Under the pieces are notes generated by a model. It did no database searches, was not told the origin of the DNA, and was given only the letters and a program-made list of their open reading frames with translations. From Oceanobacter mangrovi (GTDB lineage Bacteria > Pseudomonadota > Gammaproteobacteria > Pseudomonadales > Oceanobacteraceae): 64,000 nt of DNA. Both the position numbers and the translations under genes were made by a program. The stretch covers positions 186,001 to 250,000 of the forward strand of contig NZ_JAHXZR010000005.1 of the NCBI RefSeq assembly GCF_019740315.1. The letters are read 5' to 3'. Below, piece after piece: positions 35,685 to 44,361 of the stretch. How positions within the stretch are numbered: position 1 is the first letter of the stretch; every line of letters starts with the position of its first letter.

Positions 35685-37379
35685 ATGAAAAATCTGGCAG
35701 TAATTACAGGTTTTGGTGGAATCAATGCCGCAGGTCGCAGCGCCGGTCACCATGCATTTCGTCGCATGGTGCTGGAATCGCTGTCACCTGCCGATCGTGA
35801 ACGTACGCTGACCGCACTCGCCGCCCTGATGGGCACAACCGACGAACAAGCCATTCTTGACGGCACCCTGGTGCGTGAATGGGACAACGTTGACTGGGAT
35901 GCCAAGGCCGTTCCGTTCCATGAGCCGTTCAAGGATGCCGATGGCAATCAGTGTTGGCGTTTGACCCATCGTCGCCTGCCCGTACAAAGCGCGGGCCAGA
36001 TGCCAAAAGGCTTCGATCCCGCCAAACTGTATCGCTCTCACCACCACCCACGTGGCCTGCAAATGGCCGTTTTTGCCGCCAGCGATGCGCTGGGTTCGCT
36101 GGGCGTTGAATGGGAAACCCTCTGCCAACACGTTGGCCCTGATGAAATTGCCGTTTATGCCGGTTCGTCCATGGGCCAGAACGACGGTTATGGCAACGGC
36201 GGCATGCTGCAATCCGCTCTGCTCGGCAAGCGCACCTCATCCAAGCAATGCGCCATGGGCATGAGCCAGATGCCAGCCGACTTTATCAATGCCTATGTAC
36301 TGGGCAACGTTGGTAAAACCGGCAGTATCACAGCGGCCTGTGCAACCTTCCTTTATAATTTGCAGATGGCCAAGAACGACATTGAGTCCGGCCGTCGCCG
36401 TATCGTTATTGTCGGCAACGCTGAGTCACCACTGGTGCCAGAAATTGTCGAAGGCTACAACGCCATGACAGCACTGGCGTCAGAGGCCAACCTGAAGAAA
36501 CTGGATGGAAAAAATGCCGAAGAAGCCGCGGACCTGCGTCGCGCATGTCGTCCGTTTGGTGAAAACTGTGGTTTCACCATTGCCGAATCAGCCCAGTTCT
36601 TTATTTTGACTGATGACAAACTGGCGCTGGAGCTGGGCCTGTCCATTCATGGCAGCATTGGTGATGTGCAGGTCAACGCCGATGGTTACAAGAAATCCAT
36701 TTCCAACCCGGGCGTAGGCAACTACCTGACCATGGCCAAGGTCATGGCCAGCACCCGTCGGGAACTGGGCGATGAGGCACTGAAAAACAGTTTCGTGCAC
36801 GCCCACGGCAGCAGCACACCGCAGAACCGCGTTACCGAATCTCATATATATGAAGAACTGGCGCGCGCGTTTGGCATCAGCGACTGGCCCATTACCGCAG
36901 TGAAGACCTTTGTGGGCCATTCATTGGCAGCTGCTTCCGCTGACCAGCTGATGGCAACGCTGGGCACCTGGGCTACCGGCCTGATTCCTGGCATCAAGAC
37001 CACCGACAAGATTGCCGATGACGTCCATCAGCAAGGTCTGGAATTTGTGCTGCAAGACAAGTCTGTCGACAGCGACAAAATGGTGGTGGGTTTTGTCAAC
37101 GCCAAGGGCTTTGGCGGCAACAACGCCTCAGCGGCCATTATTTCCCCAACCAAAACCCGCGAGCTACTGCAGGCCCGTCATGGAGACAGTGCACTGCAAA
37201 ACTGGATGAACAACAACCAGGCGGTTGCTGCTGCCAGCCAGGCCTATGATGACGCTATGCTGCGCGGTGAAATGGAGCCACGTTATCGCTTCGGCGAAAA
37301 CGTACTGGAACCAGCCGATCTGGAAATCACCGACACGGAAATCCGCATTCGTGGCTGGGACAAGCCGGTTATTCTGTAA
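35685..37379 (+). CDS. fabY: FabY-type beta-ketoacyl-ACP synthase
   Basis: A 564-residue condensing enzyme of the thiolase fold that resembles Pseudomonas aeruginosa FabY, the enzyme that starts fatty acid synthesis there by condensing acetyl-CoA with malonyl-ACP. The active-site cysteine is in AACATFLYN near residue 218, with histidines in HAHGSSTPQNRVTES near 373 and VGHSLAAASADQL near 412, the Cys-His-His triad of KAS I/II enzymes. The N-terminus AVITGFGGINAAGRSAGHHAFRRMV is characteristic of this group. It is a stand-alone gene ending in a terminator. Assignment as FabY rather than another stand-alone synthase is by recall of the family. Confidence 0.82.
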   Translation: MKNLAVITGFGGINAAGRSAGHHAFRRMVLESLSPADRERTLTALAALMGTTDEQAILDGTLVREWDNVDWDAKAVPFHEPFKDADGNQCWRLTHRRLPVQSAGQMPKGFDPAKLYRSHHHPRGLQMAVFAASDALGSLGVEWETLCQHVGPDEIAVYAGSSMGQNDGYGNGGMLQSALLGKRTSSKQCAMGMSQMPADFINAYVLGNVGKTGSITAACATFLYNLQMAKNDIESGRRRIVIVGNAESPLVPEIVEGYNAMTALASEANLKKLDGKNAEEAADLRRACRPFGENCGFTIAESAQFFILTDDKLALELGLSIHGSIGDVQVNADGYKKSISNPGVGNYLTMAKVMASTRRELGDEALKNSFVHAHGSSTPQNRVTESHIYEELARAFGISDWPITAVKTFVGHSLAAASADQLMATLGTWATGLIPGIKTTDKIADDVHQQGLEFVLQDKSVDSDKMVVGFVNAKGFGGNNASAAIISPTKTRELLQARHGDSALQNWMNNNQAVAAASQAYDDAMLRGEMEPRYRFGENVLEPADLEITDTEIRIRGWDKPVIL

Positions 37380-37397
37380 CCCGCTGTCTAACCACAC

Positions 37398-37430
37398 AAA
37401 GGCCAGCACACAGCTGGCCTTTTGATTTCT
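37398..37430 (+). terminator. Rho-independent terminator after fabY
   Basis: AAAGGCCAGC-ACACA-GCTGGCCTTT, a 10-bp perfect stem, continued by TTGATTTCT. Confidence 0.82.
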
Positions 37431-37584
37431 ACTGCACCCTATCTACTACTGCCATCACCGGCAGCTACTGACTACAGCCACAGAATTAACAGCAGCAGAG
37501 CTATACTAAAGCACAGCCGCCAATGGTTGATTTGCGCTCCCTGCGCCTCTATGTTCTCTTCATAACGACCAAGAGAACAATAAG

Positions 37585-37866
37585 ATGATCAAAGTAATAA
37601 TCGACCGCCGCATCGCCGATGACATGGAGTCCACCTACGAAGAAGCCATGAAACGCACCCTGCATGCCATTCTGGAAGCCCCGGGCTATGTTTCCGGTGC
37701 TTCCTATAAAGATGCCAGAGACACGCACCACCGAGTTATCATCACCAACTGGCAAAGCCAGCAGGACTGGGAGCGCTGGTCTGTATCGGATGAACGCAAG
37801 GAAGTCATTGCGGCGTTTCAGCCAATCCTGATGCGGGAAGAGCGAATTACGATCCTGACCGCCTGA
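37585..37866 (+). CDS. Antibiotic biosynthesis monooxygenase (ABM) domain protein
   Basis: A 93-residue single-domain protein of the ABM/dimeric alpha-beta barrel superfamily: IKVIIDRRIADDMESTYEEAMKRTLHAILEAPGYVSG, then HHRVIITNWQSQQDWERWSVSDERKEVI. Members include cofactor-free quinol monooxygenases, haem-degrading proteins and sensors, so the substrate is open. A weak AGAG site precedes the ATG. It is probably monocistronic and converges with the hydrolase gene. Confidence 0.75.
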   Translation: MIKVIIDRRIADDMESTYEEAMKRTLHAILEAPGYVSGASYKDARDTHHRVIITNWQSQQDWERWSVSDERKEVIAAFQPILMREERITILTA

Positions 37867-37899
37867 TACTCGGCAGCATTGCAGTCAGTACCAGTAGCA

Positions 37900-38526
37900 T
37901 CAGAAGCCTGCGGTAATCCACTGGTGCAGTCGATCCACCGCTTCGGCAATCAGATCCTGCTGGCTACGACCACTGTTTTTGGCAATATCAAAGTCGTGAT
38001 TTCCACCTTCAAGCCAATGCAGCGCCAGCTTGTCTCCCACCGGATAAGCTGGCACCTCCTCACGATGACCAAAAGGATCCCGACTACCCTGCACAATCAG
38101 CAGCGGAACTCTCACATCTGGTAAATGCGCCACGCGCAATTTTTCCGGTTTGCCGGTTGGATGAAAGGGATAACCTAACGCAACCACACCGCTCAAACAC
38201 GGCTGGCAGAGTCTATCCGCCGCCAGCATGGTGGCAATCCGGCCGCCCATTGACTTGCCAATTACGACCACTGGGGCCGTTTCTGCTGCCAGATACTCCT
38301 TCAATTCCTGCAATAATTTTTCAACTTTTGGTGGCGGCCTGCGTTTGCCAGTGCGTCGCATTTCTTGCATATAACTGAATTCGAATCCCTCTATCGAATA
38401 GCCAAGCGCCGTACACTGCTGCATCACAGCTTGCAAAAAAGGTGAATCCAGCCCGGCACCCGCACCATGTAATAACAGCAATTTGGGTACTGTCGTCACA
38501 TCTGACGGGCAGATTGTTTTTGTCAT
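37900..38526 (-). CDS. Alpha/beta hydrolase, TEX30/KANL3-like
   Basis: A 208-residue cytosolic hydrolase. It has the oxyanion strand LLLHGAGAGLDSPF, the nucleophile elbow VVIGKSMGGRIATM (Ser in GKSMGG), an acid in VQGSRDPFG and a late histidine in GGNHDFD. The LHGAGAG start and the GYPFHPTGKPEKLR block mark the TEX30/KANL3-like dienelactone hydrolase-related group, whose substrate is unknown. No neighbour on the same strand suggests a pathway. Confidence 0.82.
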   Translation of the reverse strand: MTKTICPSDVTTVPKLLLLHGAGAGLDSPFLQAVMQQCTALGYSIEGFEFSYMQEMRRTGKRRPPPKVEKLLQELKEYLAAETAPVVVIGKSMGGRIATMLAADRLCQPCLSGVVALGYPFHPTGKPEKLRVAHLPDVRVPLLIVQGSRDPFGHREEVPAYPVGDKLALHWLEGGNHDFDIAKNSGRSQQDLIAEAVDRLHQWITAGF

Positions 38527-38593
38527 TTGGTCTTACCACTTTGGTCGAATAAACTGGCAAATTAGTTGTGAAACCTTATTAGCCAATAGCTTT

Positions 38594-38607
38594 TTGTCTC
38601 AGGTCAA
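38594..38607. promoter_or_regulatory. Candidate Anr/FNR box upstream of ccoN
   Basis: TTGTCTCAGGTCAA matches the FNR consensus TTGATNNNNATCAA at the outer TTG and TCAA positions with three mismatches inside. It is about 280 bases from the ccoN ATG. Confidence 0.4.
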
Positions 38608-38678
38608 TAACAATAGACGAACCCTGCTTATTATGGCTGGTGCTGCCTAAAGCCACAGAATCCGGTGGTTCCGGGCAT

Positions 38679-38692
38679 TTGATACTGATTGT
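38679..38692. promoter_or_regulatory. Second candidate Anr/FNR half-site upstream of ccoN
   Basis: TTGATACTGATTGT has a perfect left half-site TTGAT and a degenerate right half. It is better placed for ccoN than the first box, but is the weaker palindrome. Confidence 0.3.
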
Positions 38693-38886
38693 GATGGCTG
38701 CTTTATATCTGATAGTAAATGATATTTATTCTCACATTCAGAAGATCAGGAGATAACCAGCATGCTGTATATCCCTGAAAAATCAGGCAGTTGCCGGACG
38801 TTTATTTGCAAAGCGCCAATAACCGCCCGATAATGTGTCGCCCAAAATTAGAACCCTCAATCCCACGCTGTTATTGGAATCCAATC

Positions 38887-40320
38887 ATGAGCACAGCAAT
38901 CGACCATCCTGAATACAACTACAAGGTGGTAAGACAATTTGCCATCATGACTGTTGTCTGGGGCATTGTTGGCATGGCAGTCGGTGTACTGATCGCTGCC
39001 CAGCTGGCCTGGCCTCAACTGAACTTTGATACCCCATGGTTGTCGTTTGGACGTTTGCGTCCGCTGCACACCAACGGGGTTATTTTTGCTTTCGGCGGCA
39101 GCGCCCTGTTTGCAACTTCTTACTACATTGTTCAGCGCACGACCCGTACCCGTCTGTTCTCTGACACTCTGGCATCGTTTACGTTCTGGGGCTGGAACAC
39201 AGTCATCGTACTGGCCGTTATCACCCTGCCTATGGGTCTGACCTCTACCAAGGAATACGCCGAGTTGGAATGGCCAATCGACATTCTGGTTGCACTGGTG
39301 TGGGTTTCCTATGTAGTGAACTTCTTGGGTACCCTGGCGGTTCGTAAAGAGAAGCACATTTACGTTGCAAACTGGTTCTTTGCTGCGTTCATGATCATGA
39401 TTGCGATTCTGTACATCGGTAACAACCTGGCGATTCCAGTTTCCCTGACCAAGTCATACTCCATCTGGCCTGGCACTATTGATGCCATGATCCAGTGGTG
39501 GTGGGGCCACAATGCGGTAGGTTTCTTCCTGACTGCAGGCTTCCTGGGCATCATGTACTACTTCGTTCCAAAACAGGCTGGTCGTCCTGTTTACTCTTAC
39601 CGTCTGTCCATCGTTCACTTCTGGGCTCTGATCTCCATCTACGTATGGGCCGGTGCTCACCACCTGCACTACTCTGCGCTGCCTGACTGGGCCCAGACTG
39701 CGGGTATGGCCATGTCCCTGATCCTGTTGGCACCATCCTGGGGTGGTATGATCAACGGCATGATGACCCTGTCCGGTGCATGGCACAAACTGCGTAATGA
39801 CCCGATCCTGCGCTTCCTGGTGGTATCCCTGTCTTTCTACGGTATGTCTACCTTCGAAGGCCCAATGATGTCCATCAAGACCGTTAACGCCCTGTCTCAC
39901 GACACTGACTGGACCATTGGTCACGTTCACTCTGGTGCATTGGGTTGGGTTGCGATGGTTTCCATTGGTGCCCTGTATCACCTGATTCCGATCATGTTCA
40001 ACCGCAAGGCTGGTGAAATGCACTCCATCGGTCTGATCAACGTTCACTTCTGGCTGGCTACCATTGGTACCGTGCTTTACATCGCTGCGATGTGGGTAAA
40101 CGGCATCATGCAAGGTCTGATGTGGCGCGCGGTTAACGACGACGGCACCCTGACCTACAGCTTCGTTGAATCTGTAGAAGCCTCTCACCCTGGCTACGTA
40201 GTACGTGTACTGGGTGGTGCTGTATTCCTGACTGGCATGCTGATCATGGCGTACAACGTGTACATGACAGTACGTGCAGCCAAGAAAGAAAACGCTGCGG
40301 CAGTTCCTGCGCAGGCTTAA
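38887..40320 (+). CDS. ccoN: Cytochrome c oxidase cbb3-type subunit I
   Basis: Catalytic membrane subunit of the high-affinity cbb3 terminal oxidase, carrying haem b and the haem b3-CuB oxygen site. The 477-residue protein has about 12 membrane helices. Typical blocks are [45 protein letters not shown] (CuB histidine region), [14 protein letters not shown] and [17 protein letters not shown]. The ATG at 38887 ([13 protein letters not shown]) matches the family N-terminus; a longer frame begins in the leader. It heads ccoNOQP, which is normally induced at low oxygen by Anr/FNR; anr lies at the end of this cluster. Confidence 0.97.
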   Translation: MSTAIDHPEYNYKVVRQFAIMTVVWGIVGMAVGVLIAAQLAWPQLNFDTPWLSFGRLRPLHTNGVIFAFGGSALFATSYYIVQRTTRTRLFSDTLASFTFWGWNTVIVLAVITLPMGLTSTKEYAELEWPIDILVALVWVSYVVNFLGTLAVRKEKHIYVANWFFAAFMIMIAILYIGNNLAIPVSLTKSYSIWPGTIDAMIQWWWGHNAVGFFLTAGFLGIMYYFVPKQAGRPVYSYRLSIVHFWALISIYVWAGAHHLHYSALPDWAQTAGMAMSLILLAPSWGGMINGMMTLSGAWHKLRNDPILRFLVVSLSFYGMSTFEGPMMSIKTVNALSHDTDWTIGHVHSGALGWVAMVSIGALYHLIPIMFNRKAGEMHSIGLINVHFWLATIGTVLYIAAMWVNGIMQGLMWRAVNDDGTLTYSFVESVEASHPGYVVRVLGGAVFLTGMLIMAYNVYMTVRAAKKENAAAVPAQA

Positions 40321-40333
40321 GGGGTAAGGGACG

Positions 40334-40939
40334 ATGAAACACGAAACTATTGAAAAAAGCTTGCCACTGATGGTGGTAATGATCGTGATCGCTCTGAGCT
40401 GGGGCGGCATGGTTGAGATTGTTCCACTGTTCTGGCACGCCGACACCAACAAGCCGGTTGAAGGCCTGAAGCCTTACACTGCCCTGCAGCTGGAAGGCCG
40501 TGACATCTACATCCGTGAAGGCTGTCACGTATGTCACACCCAGATGGTTCGTCCGTTCCGTGCTGAAACCGAGCGTTACGGACCTTACTCCGTTGCCGGT
40601 GAATCCGTTTACGAACACCCATTCCTGTGGGGTTCCAAGCGTACTGGTCCGGATCTGGCCCGTGTTGGTGGCCGCTACTCCGACGAATGGCACCGTGCTC
40701 ACCTGTACAACCCACGTGACGTAGTACCTGAGTCCATCATGCCATCCTACCCATGGTTGTTCGAAAACAAGGTAGATGGACGTGACACTCCGAAGAAAAT
40801 GGAAGCTCTGCGCATGGTTGGTGTTCCTTACACCGATCAGGACATTGAGGGTGCCAAGGCTGCAGTCGATGGCAAACCTGAAATTGAAGCGCTGGTTGCT
40901 TACCTGCAGCACCTGGGCACAGTGATCACTAAACGGTAA
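40334..40939 (+). CDS. ccoO: Cytochrome c oxidase cbb3-type subunit II
   Basis: Membrane-anchored monohaem cytochrome c subunit of cbb3 oxidase. The 201-residue protein has one N-terminal helix ([25 protein letters not shown]) and a haem c site CHVCH in [21 protein letters not shown], followed by the family block [23 protein letters not shown]. The axial methionine is likely in [10 protein letters not shown]. It follows ccoN by 13 bases, with GGGTAAGGG before the ATG. Confidence 0.97.
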   Translation: MKHETIEKSLPLMVVMIVIALSWGGMVEIVPLFWHADTNKPVEGLKPYTALQLEGRDIYIREGCHVCHTQMVRPFRAETERYGPYSVAGESVYEHPFLWGSKRTGPDLARVGGRYSDEWHRAHLYNPRDVVPESIMPSYPWLFENKVDGRDTPKKMEALRMVGVPYTDQDIEGAKAAVDGKPEIEALVAYLQHLGTVITKR

Positions 40940-40943
40940 TCCC

Positions 40944-41117
40944 ATGGATATTAACGATTTGCGCGGTTTGGGTTCGGTTTTCGCCCTCATCGCTATGCTG
41001 GCAATCTTCTGGTGGGCCTACGGGTCCAGCCGCAAGAAACGCTTTGATGAGGACGCCAGAATTCCGTTTCTGGACGATGACGATGACCAGCAAATCGATA
41101 AAGATCGGAGTAAATAG
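40944..41117 (+). CDS. ccoQ: Cytochrome c oxidase cbb3-type subunit IV (CcoQ)
   Basis: A 57-residue protein with a single membrane helix (LGSVFALIAMLAIFWWAYG) and an acidic tail (PFLDDDDDQQIDKD), in the expected place between ccoO and ccoP. CcoQ stabilises the oxidase, especially against oxygen. The gap to ccoO is 4 bases and to ccoP 2 bases, so the four genes are one translational unit. Confidence 0.92.
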   Translation: MDINDLRGLGSVFALIAMLAIFWWAYGSSRKKRFDEDARIPFLDDDDDQQIDKDRSK

Positions 41118-41119
41118 AT

Positions 41120-42040
41120 ATGTTAGGTACATTCTGGCAAGTGTGGATCACCCTGATTACAGTGGGATCCATCGTTGGCTGCGGCATACTGATCGTATAC
41201 ACCAGCCGCGGTATGAGAAAGGAAGAAACAACTGAAACCACCGGTCACGACTACGACGGTATTCAGGAAATCGACAACCCGCTGCCACGCTGGTGGGTAT
41301 TCATGTTCTGGGCGACGATCCTGTTTGGTCTGGCTTACCTGGGCATGTACGGTTTTGGTAACTACAAGGGCGTGATCACTGTGACCGTTGACGGTCAGGA
41401 AGTTAACTGGACTGCCCACAACCAGTGGAAAGCAGAAGTACAGGCATTCGATGCAGAAATTGCACCTCTGTATGCCAAGTACTCCTCCACTCCAGTTGCC
41501 GAGCTGATTCACAACGATGAAGCCCTGCAAACCGGTCAGCGTCTGTTCAAGAGCAACTGCTCCGTCTGTCACGGCAGCACTGCCAAGGGTGCCCTCGGCT
41601 TCCCTAACTTGACTGACAAGGACTGGCTGTATGGCGGCCAACCAGCACAAATCGTCCAGACCATCACCAATGGTCGCCAGGGCGCAATGCCAGCCTGGGA
41701 AGCCGTACTGGGTGATGAAGGCGTAAACCAGATGGTAAACTACGTTCGCAGCCTGTCTGGCCTGAAGCATGAAGCCGCATTGGCTGAAGCTGCAGCGCCC
41801 AAGTTCCTGCAGAACTGTGCCATCTGTCACGGTGCAGACGGTAAGGGCAACATCCTGATGGGTGCACCAAACCTGACTGACGAAATCTGGTTGTATGGTG
41901 GTTCTTCCAAGCAGATCGAAATGACACTGCGTCACGGTCGTGCTGGCAAGATGCCGGCTCACAAGGAGATTCTTGGCGCCAACGCAGACGCCAAGATTCA
42001 CCTGCTGGCAACCTATGTCTACTCATTGTCCAACAAGTAA
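41120..42040 (+). CDS. ccoP: Cytochrome c oxidase cbb3-type subunit III, dihaem
   Basis: A 306-residue dihaem cytochrome c subunit that accepts electrons for the cbb3 oxidase. It has an N-terminal helix pair (FWQVWITLITVGSIVGCGILIVYTS and WWVFMFWATILFGLAYLGMYGFG) and two haem c sites, CSVCHG and CAICHG, in tandem cytochrome c domains each ending in a DWLYGG/IWLYGG block. Methionine ligands are in GAMPAW and GKMPAH. GGAG precedes the ATG. It is the last gene before a strong terminator. Confidence 0.97.
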   Translation: MLGTFWQVWITLITVGSIVGCGILIVYTSRGMRKEETTETTGHDYDGIQEIDNPLPRWWVFMFWATILFGLAYLGMYGFGNYKGVITVTVDGQEVNWTAHNQWKAEVQAFDAEIAPLYAKYSSTPVAELIHNDEALQTGQRLFKSNCSVCHGSTAKGALGFPNLTDKDWLYGGQPAQIVQTITNGRQGAMPAWEAVLGDEGVNQMVNYVRSLSGLKHEAALAEAAAPKFLQNCAICHGADGKGNILMGAPNLTDEIWLYGGSSKQIEMTLRHGRAGKMPAHKEILGANADAKIHLLATYVYSLSNK

Positions 42041-42106
42041 GTTGCAGTGATTGCTGATGTCCCGGCCCAGCCTCACAACAACGTTGAGCTGGGGCAATGA
42101 AGCAAG

Positions 42107-42133
42107 AAAAAGCGGCCACCGGCCGCTTTTTTT
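42107..42133 (+). terminator. Rho-independent terminator after ccoNOQP
   Basis: AAAAAGCGGCC-ACC-GGCCGCTTTTT, an 11-bp stem with extra T residues. Confidence 0.93.
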
Positions 42134-42155
42134 ATCCATATAAACAGCACACAAC

Positions 42156-42179
42156 CTATATAATCACATCGTTATATAG
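42156..42179. promoter_or_regulatory. Palindrome containing a consensus -10 box, upstream of ccoG
   Basis: CTATATAA (42156-42163) and TTATATAG (42172-42179) form a perfect 8-bp inverted repeat around an 8-base centre. TATAAT at 42159-42164 is a perfect -10 hexamer, but no -35 is present at 17 bases, as in an activator-dependent promoter. It is the likely ccoGHIS promoter region. Confidence 0.4.
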
Positions 42180-42254
42180 AAACGCTGACGGCTTTACCGA
42201 ACACCCGTTCCCTGCGACGCCAGCAACCTCAAGAACACAAGGTGATGAGCTGCC

Positions 42255-43661
42255 ATGAGTAATATCCCTGTCAAAGACGTCACACCCAAAGAGCAATCGC
42301 TGTACGCTAAACGCGAAAAAATTTACGTGCGGGAAATCCTCGGTTTCTTCCAGAAGCTGCGCACCTGGACTTTATGGGCGCTGATGGCGTCCTACTACGG
42401 CGCAGTCTGGCTTAACTGGGATGGCCGCCAGGCCATTTATTTCAACCTGCCTGCCCGCCAGTTCCACATTTTTGGAATCACCTTCTGGCCACAGGACTTC
42501 ATGCTGCTGTCCTGGGCACTGATCATCTCCGCCTTTGCCCTGTTTACCGTCACCAACATGGCTGGCCGACTTTGGTGTGGCTACACCTGCCCACAATCAG
42601 CCTGGTCATTCCTGTTTATGTGGGTCGAAGAACGTACCGAAGGAACCCGTAACCAGCGCATCAAGATGGACAAGGATGACATGAGTGTCACCAAGCTGCG
42701 CAAGAAAGCACTCAAACACACCATCTGGCTGTTTATTGCTCTGATGACCGGCGTTACCTTTGTGGGTTACTTCTCTCCTATTCGTCAGCTGGTACCGGAT
42801 ATTATGGTATTCAACCTCAATGGCTGGGAGCTGTTCTGGATTGGTTTCTTCACCGCCGCCACCTACATCAACGCGGGTTGGATGCGTGAACAGGTCTGTA
42901 TCTATATGTGTCCGTATGCCCGCTTCCAGTCGGTGATGTACGACCAGGACACACTGGCAGTTTCCTACGACTTCAATCGCGGTGAGCCACGCGGCAAACG
43001 CAGCAAGAAAGCCAAGGAAGAAACCGACACCGACAAGCTCGGCGACTGCGTTGACTGTTCGCTGTGCGTCCAAGTTTGTCCGACCGGTATCGACATCCGT
43101 GACGGCCTGCAATACCAGTGCATTGGTTGCGCCCTCTGTGTCGACGCCTGCGACTCCATCATGGAAAAACTCAACAAGCCCAAAGGCCTGGTGCGTTACA
43201 CCACTGAAAACGAACTGGAAGGCAAGAAGACCCACTTTGTACGACCACGCCTGATTGGCTACGGCATTATGCTGGGTGGCATGATCATCGCCTTTATCTA
43301 CGCACTTTCAACCCGCACACCGTTCGAGCTGGATATTGAGCGTGATCGTGGCAGCCTCTATCAGGTAACCCCTAACGACACCGTCATTAACAGCTACACG
43401 CTGAAGATGATGAACATGTCGCAGCAGGAAACATCCTACCGCCTGACCATTGAAGGCCTGCCAGATGTGGCGACCGACGCATCCGGTTTCTATACCCTCA
43501 AGGTGAACGAGCTGCGGGAAATTTCCATCGACCTTGAAGTCGACCCAGCCGAAGCGAAGCTGCCAACCAGCAAAACTGAAATCGAGTTTGTGGTGGTCGA
43601 TGAAACCAATGGCAAGGAAGTTGCGCGTGAAGAAAGTACCTTTATTGCGCCTCGCCTGTGA
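42255..43661 (+). CDS. ccoG: Cytochrome c oxidase accessory protein CcoG (RdxA/FixG)
   Basis: A 468-residue membrane ferredoxin-like protein that reduces copper for cbb3 oxidase assembly. It has several membrane helices in the first 220 residues, a CGYTCPQSAWSFLFMW block, two 4Fe-4S motifs (CVDCSLCVQVCPTG and CIGCALCVDACD) and an Ig-like C-terminal periplasmic domain (YTLKMMNMSQQETSYRLTIEG). The ATG at 42255 gives a family-length protein. It ends in its own terminator and is therefore probably separate from ccoH-I-S. Confidence 0.95.
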   Translation: MSNIPVKDVTPKEQSLYAKREKIYVREILGFFQKLRTWTLWALMASYYGAVWLNWDGRQAIYFNLPARQFHIFGITFWPQDFMLLSWALIISAFALFTVTNMAGRLWCGYTCPQSAWSFLFMWVEERTEGTRNQRIKMDKDDMSVTKLRKKALKHTIWLFIALMTGVTFVGYFSPIRQLVPDIMVFNLNGWELFWIGFFTAATYINAGWMREQVCIYMCPYARFQSVMYDQDTLAVSYDFNRGEPRGKRSKKAKEETDTDKLGDCVDCSLCVQVCPTGIDIRDGLQYQCIGCALCVDACDSIMEKLNKPKGLVRYTTENELEGKKTHFVRPRLIGYGIMLGGMIIAFIYALSTRTPFELDIERDRGSLYQVTPNDTVINSYTLKMMNMSQQETSYRLTIEGLPDVATDASGFYTLKVNELREISIDLEVDPAEAKLPTSKTEIEFVVVDETNGKEVAREESTFIAPRL

Positions 43662-43750
43662 CATAAGGTCGCAGCTATAGCACGAAGGTTGCTGCGCCAG
43701 CTCAATTTCCAACCGATATTGGTCTGGCCAGTTCCAAAGTATCTGGAGAC

Positions 43751-43787
43751 AAGACGCCCAAGCCGCTAAACTTGGGCGTCTTTTTTT
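43751..43787 (+). terminator. Rho-independent terminator after ccoG
   Basis: GACGCCCAAG-CCGCTAAA-CTTGGGCGTC is a perfect 10-bp stem followed by TTTTTTT. Confidence 0.93.
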
Positions 43788-43860
43788 GGTCGTAACGAAC
43801 CAATAATAATACGCCCTGTTACAGACAAACGCGTCTCCGGGTCAGTTCATCGAGAAGGTT

Positions 43861-44361
43861 ATGAAGTCAGAAACCGCTAACAATCGTCCCTGGTACAAAG
43901 AACCCATGGTATGGCTGATCATTGCCATCCCTTCGATCACTGTTTGCTGGGGAGGCGTGATGCTGTCGCTGGCACTCAACACCAACGATTCGCTGGTGAG
44001 CGACAGCTATTACAAGGATGGCGTGAGCTACACTGAAAACGTCAAGATGGACGACTACGCTTCCCGCCTGCAGCTGCACAGCACACTGGTGCTGACCAAT
44101 CAGGAAGCCCGTCTGACACTCGACGGCTATCTCGACGAACAGCCATCCATCCTGACCCTCAAGCTGATTCACCCAACGCTGGAAGATCGCGATGTTGATA
44201 TCGTGCTGCAGCGTGTTGATGACGGACTCTATACCGGTGCCGCTGAACTGGAACTGCCAAGCCGCCGTTATATCTGGCTGCAAAGCCCGGATCAGGGCTG
44301 GCGTATTCGCGCCACCGAAGTACTGGAAGAAAACCGGGTAGTTCAGCTTAACGCCAAATGA
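43861..44361 (+). CDS. ccoH: FixH family protein (CcoH)
   Basis: A 166-residue inner-membrane protein with one N-terminal helix (PMVWLIIAIPSITVCWGGVMLSLAL), the NDSLVSDSYYKDGVSY block and a beta-rich periplasmic domain, as in FixH. It is required for stable assembly of cbb3 oxidase and probably works with CcoI in copper delivery. GAGAAGG precedes the ATG. The stop overlaps the ccoI start as ATGA. Confidence 0.9.
   Translation: MKSETANNRPWYKEPMVWLIIAIPSITVCWGGVMLSLALNTNDSLVSDSYYKDGVSYTENVKMDDYASRLQLHSTLVLTNQEARLTLDGYLDEQPSILTLKLIHPTLEDRDVDIVLQRVDDGLYTGAAELELPSRRYIWLQSPDQGWRIRATEVLEENRVVQLNAK

Larger units (their letters stand above)
38527..38886. other. ccoN upstream region
   Basis: 360 bases without a gene, between the hydrolase and ccoN. 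It contains two candidate FNR/Anr boxes (38594-38607 and 38679-38692), consistent with microaerobic control of cbb3 oxidase. TTGGAATCCAA just before the start codon is a small palindrome over the ribosome site. No terminator was seen. Confidence 0.45.

Noticed and set aside
39454-40452. 332-residue minus-strand frame inside ccoN
   Set aside because: Antisense to a conserved membrane subunit and rich in His/Gln with no domain.
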